Assembly (NCBI GenBank): GCA_902799955.1
Contig: CADCCQ010000009.1
Coordinates: forward strand, 114,942-178,941
Length of the DNA: 64,000 nt
DNA from: an uncultured bacterium
GTDB lineage: Bacteria > Verrucomicrobiota > Kiritimatiellia > RFP12 > UBA1067
Direction: 5' to 3'
The translations under genes were made by a program, and so were the position numbers. Every line of letters begins with the position of its first letter. The first letter of the stretch is position 1. Of this stretch, positions 42,055 through 51,346 are shown piece after piece. The notes beneath the pieces are model-generated. The model was not told the origin of the DNA. It did not search any database and was given only the letters and a program-made list of their open reading frames with translations.

Positions 42055-42734
42055 TCCTAATGGAACGAGATGAAAAAGGCGTGTTGAAGTGGGTGCATGC
42101 GAAGCACCTGTACCGCGACTGGGGCAGCATCAAGGCGTGTCTCATCGCGTTCACGATCGCGCCGGCGATTGCATTCGTGTTTTTCACGGTCGTGTGCGGT
42201 TTCGCGGACGGGTTCTCGCTCAGTCTCATGTCTGCCCAAGGCAAGATATGGGGGCTCGTGTTTCTCATCTTCATGGCGTTGCTGCTTCCTTCCTACTACC
42301 TCTGGGCCTGGGCGCATGGCGGTGTGGACGAATGGGAGTACGAGATGGACCGCCGCGGCATCAAGGGCCGAAAGATTGCGCACAACAAAGGACGCCTGAA
42401 GTTCCTGCGTTCCATCGCCTGGATCATGATGCTTTTCCCGATGAAGCCGGGGCAGCGGGTGGCACTGAACAATTTCCTCTACGACAAAGGAAAGAAAGAG
42501 AAAAACATTGACCTAATTATGCTCAGGGGCGTAGAGTGCGACGAGAAGAAGGGCAAGATCGCAATCGAGACGTTTAACGGATCGGAGGACATTCACGTGC
42601 CGCGCGAGGACTACGCCGAGGTTCGTGAGTTCATCGAACAACGCCTTCCGAAGAAGAAGCCGAAGAGGCAAAGAACGGGCGGCAGGAAAAAGGCATCCAA
42701 GACTGATCCAAACGCGAAAGGCGGTGCAGAATGA
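42051..42734 (+). CDS. Two-span membrane protein of unknown function
   Basis: A 227-residue protein; GTG 42051 overlaps the SUMF1 gene stop, ATG 42060 is the alternative. Two membrane helices (about residues 30-55 and 68-90, WGLVFLIFMALLLPSYYLWAWAH) are followed by a soluble domain (RGIKGRKIAHNKGRLKFLRS, FNGSEDIHVPREDYAEVREF) and a Lys/Arg-rich tail. I do not recognise the family. Its stop overlaps the giant gene's ATG as ATGA, so it probably assists that protein. Confidence 0.65.
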   Translation: MILMERDEKGVLKWVHAKHLYRDWGSIKACLIAFTIAPAIAFVFFTVVCGFADGFSLSLMSAQGKIWGLVFLIFMALLLPSYYLWAWAHGGVDEWEYEMDRRGIKGRKIAHNKGRLKFLRSIAWIMMLFPMKPGQRVALNNFLYDKGKKEKNIDLIMLRGVECDEKKGKIAIETFNGSEDIHVPREDYAEVREFIEQRLPKKKPKRQRTGGRKKASKTDPNAKGGAE

Positions 42735-45700
42735 AAAGACTCGTCAGACTCGTAACCACGTTGTTTGCGGCGGTTGCCATTTCGGTTTTCACGTCGAATG
42801 CGCAATCTGCGGACAACACGGTGGATTGGCATGGAAGCGACGATCCCGGGAAGGTCGTCTGGCGCCACATGAAGAACGGCGGCAAGAGATACAAATACGA
42901 ACTTCCCGTCGGGAAGTACGCTCATGCCGTCGAGACGGACACGATCAGGATGATGTGCAGCCCGCCCGGAGACGGGCAGTACCTTGCGAAATCCCACAAC
43001 CGCTGCGACGGCTGGTTTCGGGTGTCTCCTGGGCAGGCGGGGACGTGGACGTTGGCGGTGGGCTACGACGACTACATCGCCATAGCCTTCGACGGCGGGT
43101 GGCTCCTCAAAAATTCGAAGGCCGAAGTCGCGCGCAAGTGTTCGTGGCCGGCCACGGAGGGTCTGCACCGGTTCACGCTCGTCTTCGGGGACACTGGCGG
43201 GACCTACGGCAACAAAGGGAAGACGAGGATACCGTATGCTGTTTCCGTTTCGGCGAACGGCGGCGAATGGCTGCCGTTCGAGGACATGGTGAAGGCTGCT
43301 GGCGAATCTAAGAATGAAGCATCGAGGGCCAATAGGGATGAACCGAGAAATGAGGCGGGCAGGGCGGCTGCGACGAAAACGCCGTCCGCCGAGGTGAAAG
43401 AGGCGATCGACATGTTCTCGGCTTCGGACGACGGCCTCACGGCGGCCGAGAAGCTTCCCGCGCTCAAGGCGTTCATCGCGGCGCACCCCAACGAGCCGGG
43501 CGTGGAGAAGCTCGTCGCCCTGTCCAAGAAGCTCGCGAACGAGGCGGGAATCGGCGAATCGGCGAACGAGGCGGGAGTGGAGGCCACCCAGGCTGGTTCG
43601 GCGAAAGCGACGTCTGTGGTGGCGGACGCGCAGCAGCAGGTCTCTCCCGCTGCGCCGATGGACGAGGAAACGGTGGCGCTCCTTGATCGCCTCAACCAGC
43701 CGCCGCCGACCGAGGAGGAGATGGAGCGGGAGATGGCGAAGCTTCCGCCGCTTCCGCCGCTGCCCGTGCCGAAGATCAAGATCGAGAGAAATGCGATCAG
43801 CGCCGCGCTGATCAACTCCGCCACGCCCCGCTCGGCGGTCATCAACGTGCGCGAGCAGATGCGCCTCTTCATCGGCGAGATGGACGAGGAGGACGAGAAG
43901 AAGTTCGACGAGAAGTGGGCCGCCGCGCTCGACTTCCCGTGCAAGGAGGTGAACGACTGGCTCACGTCGGTCTCGCCGCTTCTCGACGAACTCGTGAAGC
44001 TCAAGGCGGAGCTTGACCGTTCCTACGCCGAGTACGAGGACGCGCTCGCCGAGGCGAACATCCTGCGCATGAACCGCCTGTGGATGGCGTCGCACGAGGC
44101 GATGCGCCAGGTGCAGTGCGTCGTGGGCTACATGAAGGCCGTCAAGACGCGGATGGACGAACTCGCGTCCGCGCTTTCCGCGCTCGGGCCGATGCCGGAC
44201 GCGGCGAAGTGCAAGGAGGAGCGCGTCGAGGCGCGGAAAGCGGCGCGAAAGGCGGTGACGGAGTACTTCCGCCCGGCGGTCAACACGAAAATCGGCGGCT
44301 GGTACGAAATCGAGGGGAATATCGTGTACTGCCGCTTCCCTGGACGGGAGGAGAAGGAGGCGAATAAAGGCGCCGACGACCTTGAATGGCGCATCGTCGC
44401 GGCGAGCAACCAGACGGGGATTGTGTCAAGCGTGTGGACCCGCGAAAAGTTCTATGTCCGTCCGCTTGTGAAGCTGAGCGGCAGCGGCGCGGTGATCGTG
44501 TACGTGAACGACGATGACCAATTTCCAAACCTCAACGCAGACTTCACCGGCCTTGAGACGGAGGACGGTGGAATCGACATCTACAAGGCCACTGATTTTA
44601 CGACCGTCAAGGCCAGCAAGCCCGGCGAGCCTGGCGAAATGAGGGCGATAGCGGCGAAACGCATCTCGCTGCGACCGTTTGTGGACGCGAACGGCGAAAG
44701 CCGTCTCCTCGTCCAGCAAATGTCGTGTGGGAAGGGCGGATCGGGATTCAGCATCACTGCGGTCTACCGGCCGGCCGGCGGGGCGGACCTAGAGATGCTC
44801 CCGGGCGCCACGAAAGAGGAACTCGTCTCGTTCGAGGAGATGAGGAACAAGGAGGACGTTGAACGTAGCGCGAGGGAAACCGTGGAGCTCTGGAAAAAGA
44901 GGAAATGGACAGAGGATCAGAAACGGCAGATGGTGGAGACATACGGGGAGGACTGGATCGAAGGGGGCCGGCGGAAGCTGGTGGAGAACCTTTCGAAGTT
45001 GCGCACGGACGCCTTGAAGGAGGCGACGGAAGTGTTCCGCGAGTATTTGCCGAAGTCGTCCGTGCGCGCGATGCCGAAGGCGAAGGACGTCTACTACGTC
45101 CTCGCCGGCATGGAGCCGATCGACGTCAAGGAGAAGCCGGACACATCCGTCCGGTCCGCCCACTACACGACGACCGACTCCTACTGCGGCGATACGCGCA
45201 GCAAGCTGGAGAGGGAGACCAGAACCTCGTGGGACATCAAGGACACGATCCAAAGCGTGGTGCAGCTCGCCATGTTCCGGTGCGACGTGAAGAACATCGG
45301 CGAGATATTCTGCGTCAACGAGAAGTCCGGGGCGAAGCAGGCGCTCGACCACGCAACGTCGGAAGTCCACCTGAAATGGACGCCACCCAGCACGATCGTA
45401 AAGGCCGAGGACGGTACGCTCACCATGCCGCTCTGGCATGAAATCACGGTCAATCCGTTCAAGCACGCCAAGTTCGCGCAGACGGCGAAGGTTTACTTGG
45501 GAGGGCTCAGCCCCCATGAATACGAGACCGGTCCGCAGGCGAAGGATACCTTGACGGGCAAACTGGCCGACAATGGCTGGGGCGCCGTCAAGCCGGAGGA
45601 GACGGTCGAGTTCTACGTGGGCAACCTCGCCGGCGGCGAGATGGGCATCCGCTACCGCTACCGCCGGATGGTCCTCACGGAGGAGGAAGCGGCGAAGATC

Positions 45701-48118
45701 GCGAAAGAGACGAACGGGAAGTTCAAGGACATCATGCGCAAGGAGTGGGCGTCGCAGGATTTCGCCGCCGCCGAGCGGGCGATCGACGAATACGCCGCCA
45801 GGCTGTCCGCCGCGGAGGAGGAGACGGTCGACAAGCTCGACCGCATCGCCTTCATCAAGGAGAACATCCGCTGGCAGGAGGAGAACATGAAGCGCCTGAA
45901 GGAGCAGATGGCGAAGGAGCGTGAGCTGGCCAAGCAGTACGTCGCGGAGAGGAAGGCTGCCTACAAGGACGTCGAGGGCATGCAGTCCGAGATCGCGAAG
46001 CTTGACGACAAGATGGAAAACGAGCGCCAGGAATACTGGCACAACATGCTGACGCTCAGTCCCGGAGCCGCCGGTGAGGCCGACAAGCGGTACTGGGAGG
46101 CGAAGTCGCAGAAAAACAGCCTGGAGGTCCAGGTCGAGACGGCCTCGGAGAAGGCGAACAAGGCGGCGGGCAAGGCGAACGAGCAGGCGGTGGGCGCGGC
46201 GCAGCGCTACGCGCAGCTGGAATTTCAGTACATCGCGGCGCAAAGCAACCTCTCGCACGAGAACGACTTGCTGCACGCGGAGGAGACGGGCGTCTACAGG
46301 CATACGCGCACGTCGTTCGACAAAATGTGCCACCAGCAGCTGCTGGACAGCGCGAAGCGCGAGGTGGAGCGCGACAGCGAGGCCAAGCGCGTGCGCGACC
46401 AGGTGCGGGGCGCGATCCAGAAGCTCGCCGAGCAGGAGGAGGCGAGGAAGCGCGGCACGCTCCTGCGTCTCGCCAAGTACCACGACGAGAAGGCGGCGCT
46501 GGGCACGTACGAGGCCGCCGCCAAGCACTACGCCGCCATGCCGCCGCCGAACGAGGACAGCATCGAGGAATGGCGTGCGTTCGGCAGGGCCGTCGCGAAG
46601 GTCAACCTCGGGCGAGCCGAGAAGGACCAGGCGAAGGCGATTGAAGACATGATCACGACGGAGGAGAACCTGCGCCGCGCCGAGATCGCGAAGACCGGCA
46701 GCACGGTCGTCCTGTGCATGGGCGCGATCGGCGCCGGCACGCCGGAGGCCGCAGCGGCGATGCACAACATCCTGCTCACGAAGTTCGTCGCTGACGGCTA
46801 CATCGAGGGCGGCGTCTCCGGCGCGGCGCTCGGCTACGTGCGCTTCCACTCGCTGGCGGTCGATTTCGTCGTCGGCGGCATCGAGGGCTACCAGGCGAAC
46901 GGCTACGCCGGGCTCGCCGCGCACTGCGGCATGGCTCTCGCCTTCCACGTGGGCATGCCCCTGCTCGCCAACAGCAAGTATCTGAAGATGGACGTGAAGA
47001 AGATCCCCGGCGAACTCAAGTCTGACATCGCCAGCGGTGCCGCGAAGCTGAAGAACCTCCTCAAGTTCAGGCCGCCGGCGGTCGCGCAGGCGAAGTCCGA
47101 GGCGGAGCTGGAATGCGAGAAGTTCATGGAGGAAGGGCGCGACCTCGTGAGCGACTTCATCCGCAAGGTGAACAACATCCATGCGCTCAACGAGAAGACA
47201 ATGACGAACGAGCAGATCAAGGAGCTGCGCGGCGAGCTCGTGAAGGCCACCGCGCGCGTCAACGAGCACCCCGGCGCGAAGATGATACTCAAGATGGATC
47301 CCTCCTACAAGAAAGTCGGCGAGCGCTTCAACGAGGAGGTCGGGCGCATCTACAAGGCGACCGAGAGCCTGTACTACAAGGAGATGTTCGCGAAGGGTTT
47401 CAGCTTCACCAGGATCAAGCAGTTCCGCAACGCGTCCTCCAAGGGGTCGGTGGGCATGGACGCCGACTTCGGCATCGCGGACGAGTCGGTGCCGATCCGC
47501 TTCGAGGGGCGGCGCGCCAGTCTCCACGAATACCAGCAGGTCGGCCAGCCCGCGCTCGAGCGTGCCTACTTCAAGGCCTGCGGCGGAAACTTCAAGAAGG
47601 CGTGGGGGCAGCTTACCACGTCGAAGGTCGCCGAGGGCTACCAGAACCTCGGCTGGCTCACGAAGACGGGCACGCAGGAGGAGATGCGCGAACTGCTCAA
47701 CGGCATGTCGCTCTCCGGGGCGGAGCAGGCGATGGACGTGACGTACTTCAAGGCGGCGGAGATGCTGAACAGCAAGGACTTCCCGAAGCTCGTGATGACG
47801 CGCGAGGCGTGCCGCGGCACCGTGAAGGACATGGACACGAAGTTCTTCAAGGCCCTCGACGTGCGCATCGCGGACCTGAAGGCGCTTAAGGTGAAGAAGG
47901 GCGCGTCGTTCTCGAAGGGCGAGCAGAGGGAGCTCACGCGCCTGACCGGCGCGCGCGAGTACTATGGCGGAGTACGCGAAACCTTGAATGACGTATCCAC
48001 CGGCAAGCTGCGTCCTGGCGAGTACGAGGACGCCATTCTCAAAAGAACGGGCAACAGGGACCTTCTCGACACGATCAACGACATGCGCGACATGATGAAG
48101 TCGCTGGTGTTTCACTAA
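42731..48118 (+). CDS. Giant (1,795-residue) exported coiled-coil protein with PA14-like N-terminus
   Basis: A signal peptide (MKRLVRLVTTLFAAVAISVF) opens a 1,795-residue exported protein. Residues about 50-200 look PA14-like (GWFRVSPGQAGTWTLAVGYD then D and IAFDGGWLL). An acidic Pro-rich linker (EETVALLDRLNQPPPTEEEM) follows, then helical and beta segments to about 1,000, a long coiled coil at about 1,000-1,300 (KAAGKANEQAVGAAQRYAQL), a Gly/Ala hydrophobic region at about 1,330-1,430, and a helical C-terminal block (MDADFGIADESVPIRFEGRR). The hydrophobic region followed by a distinct C-terminal domain is reminiscent of polymorphic-toxin architecture, but I identify no toxin or immunity gene. 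The sugar porter start overlaps its TAA. Confidence 0.7.
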   Translation: MKRLVRLVTTLFAAVAISVFTSNAQSADNTVDWHGSDDPGKVVWRHMKNGGKRYKYELPVGKYAHAVETDTIRMMCSPPGDGQYLAKSHNRCDGWFRVSPGQAGTWTLAVGYDDYIAIAFDGGWLLKNSKAEVARKCSWPATEGLHRFTLVFGDTGGTYGNKGKTRIPYAVSVSANGGEWLPFEDMVKAAGESKNEASRANRDEPRNEAGRAAATKTPSAEVKEAIDMFSASDDGLTAAEKLPALKAFIAAHPNEPGVEKLVALSKKLANEAGIGESANEAGVEATQAGSAKATSVVADAQQQVSPAAPMDEETVALLDRLNQPPPTEEEMEREMAKLPPLPPLPVPKIKIERNAISAALINSATPRSAVINVREQMRLFIGEMDEEDEKKFDEKWAAALDFPCKEVNDWLTSVSPLLDELVKLKAELDRSYAEYEDALAEANILRMNRLWMASHEAMRQVQCVVGYMKAVKTRMDELASALSALGPMPDAAKCKEERVEARKAARKAVTEYFRPAVNTKIGGWYEIEGNIVYCRFPGREEKEANKGADDLEWRIVAASNQTGIVSSVWTREKFYVRPLVKLSGSGAVIVYVNDDDQFPNLNADFTGLETEDGGIDIYKATDFTTVKASKPGEPGEMRAIAAKRISLRPFVDANGESRLLVQQMSCGKGGSGFSITAVYRPAGGADLEMLPGATKEELVSFEEMRNKEDVERSARETVELWKKRKWTEDQKRQMVETYGEDWIEGGRRKLVENLSKLRTDALKEATEVFREYLPKSSVRAMPKAKDVYYVLAGMEPIDVKEKPDTSVRSAHYTTTDSYCGDTRSKLERETRTSWDIKDTIQSVVQLAMFRCDVKNIGEIFCVNEKSGAKQALDHATSEVHLKWTPPSTIVKAEDGTLTMPLWHEITVNPFKHAKFAQTAKVYLGGLSPHEYETGPQAKDTLTGKLADNGWGAVKPEETVEFYVGNLAGGEMGIRYRYRRMVLTEEEAAKIAKETNGKFKDIMRKEWASQDFAAAERAIDEYAARLSAAEEETVDKLDRIAFIKENIRWQEENMKRLKEQMAKERELAKQYVAERKAAYKDVEGMQSEIAKLDDKMENERQEYWHNMLTLSPGAAGEADKRYWEAKSQKNSLEVQVETASEKANKAAGKANEQAVGAAQRYAQLEFQYIAAQSNLSHENDLLHAEETGVYRHTRTSFDKMCHQQLLDSAKREVERDSEAKRVRDQVRGAIQKLAEQEEARKRGTLLRLAKYHDEKAALGTYEAAAKHYAAMPPPNEDSIEEWRAFGRAVAKVNLGRAEKDQAKAIEDMITTEENLRRAEIAKTGSTVVLCMGAIGAGTPEAAAAMHNILLTKFVADGYIEGGVSGAALGYVRFHSLAVDFVVGGIEGYQANGYAGLAAHCGMALAFHVGMPLLANSKYLKMDVKKIPGELKSDIASGAAKLKNLLKFRPPAVAQAKSEAELECEKFMEEGRDLVSDFIRKVNNIHALNEKTMTNEQIKELRGELVKATARVNEHPGAKMILKMDPSYKKVGERFNEEVGRIYKATESLYYKEMFAKGFSFTRIKQFRNASSKGSVGMDADFGIADESVPIRFEGRRASLHEYQQVGQPALERAYFKACGGNFKKAWGQLTTSKVAEGYQNLGWLTKTGTQEEMRELLNGMSLSGAEQAMDVTYFKAAEMLNSKDFPKLVMTREACRGTVKDMDTKFFKALDVRIADLKALKVKKGASFSKGEQRELTRLTGAREYYGGVRETLNDVSTGKLRPGEYEDAILKRTGNRDLLDTINDMRDMMKSLVFH

Positions 48119-49386
48119 TGGCAGACATGAAGGGCGATATGTCCAATGCAAAGTTGATGATGGTGTGCCTGGTGGCGGCGATGGGGGGACTCCTCTTCGG
48201 CTACGACTGGGTGGTGATCGGCGGGGCGAAGCCGTTCTACGAGCCCTATCTGGGAATCGCGGGCGACGCCAGCGCCTGGAGGTCCGGCTTCGCGATGAGC
48301 TCCGCCGTGCTGGGCTGCATCGCGGGCGCGGTGGGGCTGGGGTGGTTTCCCGACCGCTTGGGGCGCAAGCCGTCGCTTGTCGTCGCGGCGGTGTTCTTCA
48401 CGGCGAGCGCGGTCTGGACGGCGCTCGTGACCGGGTACTGGTCGTTCATCGCCGCGCGAGTCCTTGGCGGCCTCGGGATCGGCCTCGCCTCGAACGTTTC
48501 GCCCGTCTACATCGCGGAGGTTTCGCCGCCGGAGGCACGCGGACGCCTTGTCTCCGTCAACCAGCTGACGATCGTGCTCGGCATAATCCTGGCGCAGCTC
48601 GTGAACTACGTCGTTTTCAGAACCGTCGCCGCCGATGCCTGGAAGTGGCGCGTGATGTTTGGCGCGGAGGCGGTGCCGGCTGGGCTGTTCCTGGCGCTCG
48701 CCTTCTTCATTCCGGAGAGCCCGAGGTGGAGGGGGCGCGGCGTTCCCGCCGCGCCGCAGGGCGGAAACGCCGCGCCGCAGAACGCTGGCGCCGCCGGAAC
48801 GCGCGTGTGGGCGGCGGTGGCGCTTGGCGTGTTCCTCGCGGCCTTCCAGCAGTGGTGCGGAATCAACGTCGTCTTCAACTACGCCGAGGAGATATTCAAG
48901 GCCGCGGGCTACGACGTCTCCGGCGTGATGTTCAACCAGGTGATAACGGGCGTCGTCAACTTCGCGTTCACGATCGCGGCGATGTGCCTTGTCGACAGGT
49001 GGGGACGGCGTCCGCTGATGCTCCTGGGGGCGGGCGGGCTCGCCGTGCTCTACGCGATCCTCGGCGGCTGCTACTTCTTCGGCGTCAAGGGCGTGGCGGT
49101 ACTGGTCGTCGTGATGGCCGCCATCGCCTGCTACGCGATGACGCTCGCCCCGATAACGTGGGTGGTCCTCAGCGAGATATTCCCCGACCGCGTCCGCGGC
49201 AACGCGATGGCGGTCTCCGTCGCGGCGCTCTGGACGTCGTGCTTCGGGCTGACGCTCACGTTCAAGCCGATAAACGCCGCGCTAGGCGCGGCGGGGACGT
49301 TCTGGCTCTACGCAGCGATCTGCGTCGCGGGGTTCGCCGTCGTCGCCGCCTTCCTGCGCGAGACTAGGGGAAGGGACCTGGAATGA
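48118..49386 (+). CDS. MFS sugar porter (XylE/GLUT-like)
   Basis: A 422-residue, 12-span importer for a hexose or pentose by proton symport. Sugar-porter signatures are clear: GLLFGYDWVVIGG in helix 1, PDRLGRKPSLV, RVLGGLGIGLASNVSPVYIAEVSPPEARGRLVS split over the helix 4-5 loop, PESPRW, QQWCGINVVFNYAEEIF in helix 7, DRWGRRPLML and the final ETRGRDLE. The ATG shares the A of the previous TAA, and its stop overlaps rluA as ATGA. It likely takes up a sugar released by the glycosidases encoded here. Confidence 0.9.
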   Translation: MADMKGDMSNAKLMMVCLVAAMGGLLFGYDWVVIGGAKPFYEPYLGIAGDASAWRSGFAMSSAVLGCIAGAVGLGWFPDRLGRKPSLVVAAVFFTASAVWTALVTGYWSFIAARVLGGLGIGLASNVSPVYIAEVSPPEARGRLVSVNQLTIVLGIILAQLVNYVVFRTVAADAWKWRVMFGAEAVPAGLFLALAFFIPESPRWRGRGVPAAPQGGNAAPQNAGAAGTRVWAAVALGVFLAAFQQWCGINVVFNYAEEIFKAAGYDVSGVMFNQVITGVVNFAFTIAAMCLVDRWGRRPLMLLGAGGLAVLYAILGGCYFFGVKGVAVLVVVMAAIACYAMTLAPITWVVLSEIFPDRVRGNAMAVSVAALWTSCFGLTLTFKPINAALGAAGTFWLYAAICVAGFAVVAAFLRETRGRDLE

Positions 49387-50048
49387 CCGCGCCATCCGGC
49401 CCCGCGGCGGACGCGGACGTCCTGTTCGAGGACGACGACATCGTGGTCGTGTACAAGCCTGCCGGGGTGATCGTTCATTCCGCGCCGGGCCACGAGGAGG
49501 GCTCGCTCGCCGAGGCTCTCGCACGGAGGCGCCCGTCGATGGCGAAGGTGGGGTCGGCCGAACGGCCCGGCGTCGTGCACCGCCTCGACATCGAGACGAG
49601 CGGCGTGATGGTGTTCGCGAAGACGCAGGGCGCGTACCTTGCGCTGCGCCGCCAGTTCGAGTCGCACCGCGACGTGCGCAAGACGTACCTCGCCGTCCTG
49701 CACGGTACGCCAAAGCCGAAGTCGGGGACGATCGACGCGCCGGTCGGGCGCGACCGCCTCGGCGCCGTGACGCACTGGCAGGTCCTCGCCGCGCACAACG
49801 GGATATCCCTCGTCGAGTTCAAGATCGACACGGGCCGCATGCACCAGATCCGCATCCACGCCGCCCAGCTCGGGCATCCCGTCGTCGGCGACAGGACATA
49901 CGGCAGCGCGGAGCGCGACCGCCGCCTTCGTCCCCGCCCCGCCCGCCTCCTGCTCCACGCCGTCGAGCTTTCCTTCATCCACCCGAAGACCGGCCGCCGC
50001 GTCACGTTCTCGGCTCCGCCGCCGGACGACATCGTCTACGCCGGCTGA
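49383..50048 (+). CDS. RluA-family pseudouridine synthase
   Basis: Isomerises specific uridines in rRNA or tRNA. The 221-residue protein has the catalytic Asp in GVVHRLDIETSGVMVFAK, the KTYLAVLHG strand, the TGRMHQIRIHAAQLGHPVVGD motif and an RLLLHAVELSF C-terminal block. No S4 domain is present. The first CDS-proximal motif DDDIVVVYKPAGVIVH matches family start, so the start at 49383 is sound. RluA, RluC and TruC types cannot be separated by eye. Being coupled to a sugar porter is accidental operon structure. Confidence 0.9.
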   Translation: MTAPSGPAADADVLFEDDDIVVVYKPAGVIVHSAPGHEEGSLAEALARRRPSMAKVGSAERPGVVHRLDIETSGVMVFAKTQGAYLALRRQFESHRDVRKTYLAVLHGTPKPKSGTIDAPVGRDRLGAVTHWQVLAAHNGISLVEFKIDTGRMHQIRIHAAQLGHPVVGDRTYGSAERDRRLRPRPARLLLHAVELSFIHPKTGRRVTFSAPPPDDIVYAG

Positions 50049-50064
50049 CATCGCAGGGCGTCCC

Positions 50065-50113
50065 CCTGGCGGCGGTGATTTTTAATGCTTTTTTTCGCCA
50101 GGTCTGGTATAAT
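50065..50113 (+). promoter_or_regulatory. Promoter of the barrel and multi-SUMF1 genes, with inverted repeat
   Basis: TGG-TATAAT (box 50108-50113). Seven-base arms CCTGGCG (50065-50071) and CGCCAGG (50096-50102) surround a T-rich 24-base interval and end just before the -10. They could form a weak terminator of rluA or an operator. No good -35 is seen. AAAAGGAGA precedes the gene at 50183. Confidence 0.5.
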
Positions 50114-50182
50114 ATCAGTAGTTGACATCCCGTATGGGACGCAGGCAATCGCAACGAGTGTCAACGCAAAAGGAGATGGGCA

Positions 50183-51322
50183 ATGAAAAGAATTGCAGTC
50201 GCCATCATTGTTTCTGGGTTCGCATACGCTGGCGTGGCGGACGGGTTCAACACTTCGTGGGGCTCCGGCTGGCGCGTGTCGGTCGGCGGCGCGATGAACG
50301 GCAACATGCGCACGAAGGCCGGGCTGCGGGCGGACGGCGCGTGGCGGCGGGCCATCCCGGCTCGCGCGGCCGTTCCGTCGGGGGCCTCGCGCGCCGAGGC
50401 GCAGGCCGCCGGCGACGCATACGACAGCATCGGGAGCGGGCGCGTCGCATTTCCCGGCGGCGGGTTCATCGACCCCGAGAGCTCGCGCACGGAGCCGGGG
50501 ACGTGGAACTGGTATCTCCCGCCAGGCGCCCTCGACGGCGGAAGCAGGATGACGATAGTCAACTCGTACTCCGAGGGTGACGGCCACGAGTCTTTCCGCC
50601 GCGTCTCGTCCAGCGACGACGACTATGCCGCCGGGTTCAACGTCAGCCTCGAGCGCGAGCTGTGGCGGAATGGAGACTTCGGCGTGGACCTGGGCTTCGG
50701 CTTCTCGTACTTCATAAACCGCGGCTTCTTCAAGGCGGCCGGGACGGCGTACACTGGTTCGCAGTCGGGCGAAAGCGGCGACTACGTTACGGACATCGCG
50801 TTCAGCCCCGCTGTCGTCGGCGACCCGTGGTCGCAGAACGCGGACGGCTCATACGGCGCGGGGACGTACGACGGCCCAGGCCCGGTGCTGAACCTCGGCG
50901 CAGGCGACGTCGCCGTGTCGCACCGCTGGGCTAACACCTCGTCGTCGGCAAGTTCCCTGTCGCGCTCGCTCTATGTCGAAGGCGACTACGAGGAGATCGA
51001 GATGACGTTCGCCGCCAAGCCGTTCTGGGACGTCGCGGACTGGTTCCGTGTGCGAGGCACGCTTGGGGTCGCCGTGTCGCGCGCGCACTTCAAGTTCGAC
51101 GTTGACGGCAACGGGTATTCCAGCCGCCAGCGGTTCGACGACTGGTCGGTGTACGGCGTCGCCGGCATTGGCGGGATGTTCCGCTGGAATGGGCTCTGCC
51201 TTGGCGTGGACGTCCTTGCGCGGTTCCTCGACGACGACGTCGAGATAAGGGGGCGGGACGTGCGCGGCACCGTGGATCGCGCGCCCTGGATGCTGACGGT
51301 CTCGCTCGGATATGAATTCTGA
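50183..51322 (+). CDS. Outer-membrane beta-barrel protein
   Basis: A 379-residue exported protein with a short signal peptide (about residues 1-19), alternating amphipathic strands (GFNVSLERELW, GVDLGFGFSYF, WMLTVSLGYEF) and a terminal Phe, the usual BAM recognition feature. WDVADWFRVRGTLGVAVSRA and GIGGMFRWNGLCLGVDVLAR are typical late strands. No plug or TonB box is seen. It is followed after 24 bases by the giant multi-SUMF1 gene, and may be its export or surface partner, but this is conjecture. Confidence 0.72.
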   Translation: MKRIAVAIIVSGFAYAGVADGFNTSWGSGWRVSVGGAMNGNMRTKAGLRADGAWRRAIPARAAVPSGASRAEAQAAGDAYDSIGSGRVAFPGGGFIDPESSRTEPGTWNWYLPPGALDGGSRMTIVNSYSEGDGHESFRRVSSSDDDYAAGFNVSLERELWRNGDFGVDLGFGFSYFINRGFFKAAGTAYTGSQSGESGDYVTDIAFSPAVVGDPWSQNADGSYGAGTYDGPGPVLNLGAGDVAVSHRWANTSSSASSLSRSLYVEGDYEEIEMTFAAKPFWDVADWFRVRGTLGVAVSRAHFKFDVDGNGYSSRQRFDDWSVYGVAGIGGMFRWNGLCLGVDVLARFLDDDVEIRGRDVRGTVDRAPWMLTVSLGYEF

Positions 51323-51346
51323 ACACATTGCTGAAAGGACTGCAAC

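Noticed and set aside
44789..48151. Open frame of about 1,120 codons antisense to the giant gene
   Set aside because: Leu/Arg/Val-rich shadow with no domain. The plus-strand frame has a signal peptide, coiled coil and operon context.
50114..50182. TTGACA just after TATAAT (near 50122) as a second promoter
   Set aside because: No -10 follows at 16-19 bp. It is probably chance.
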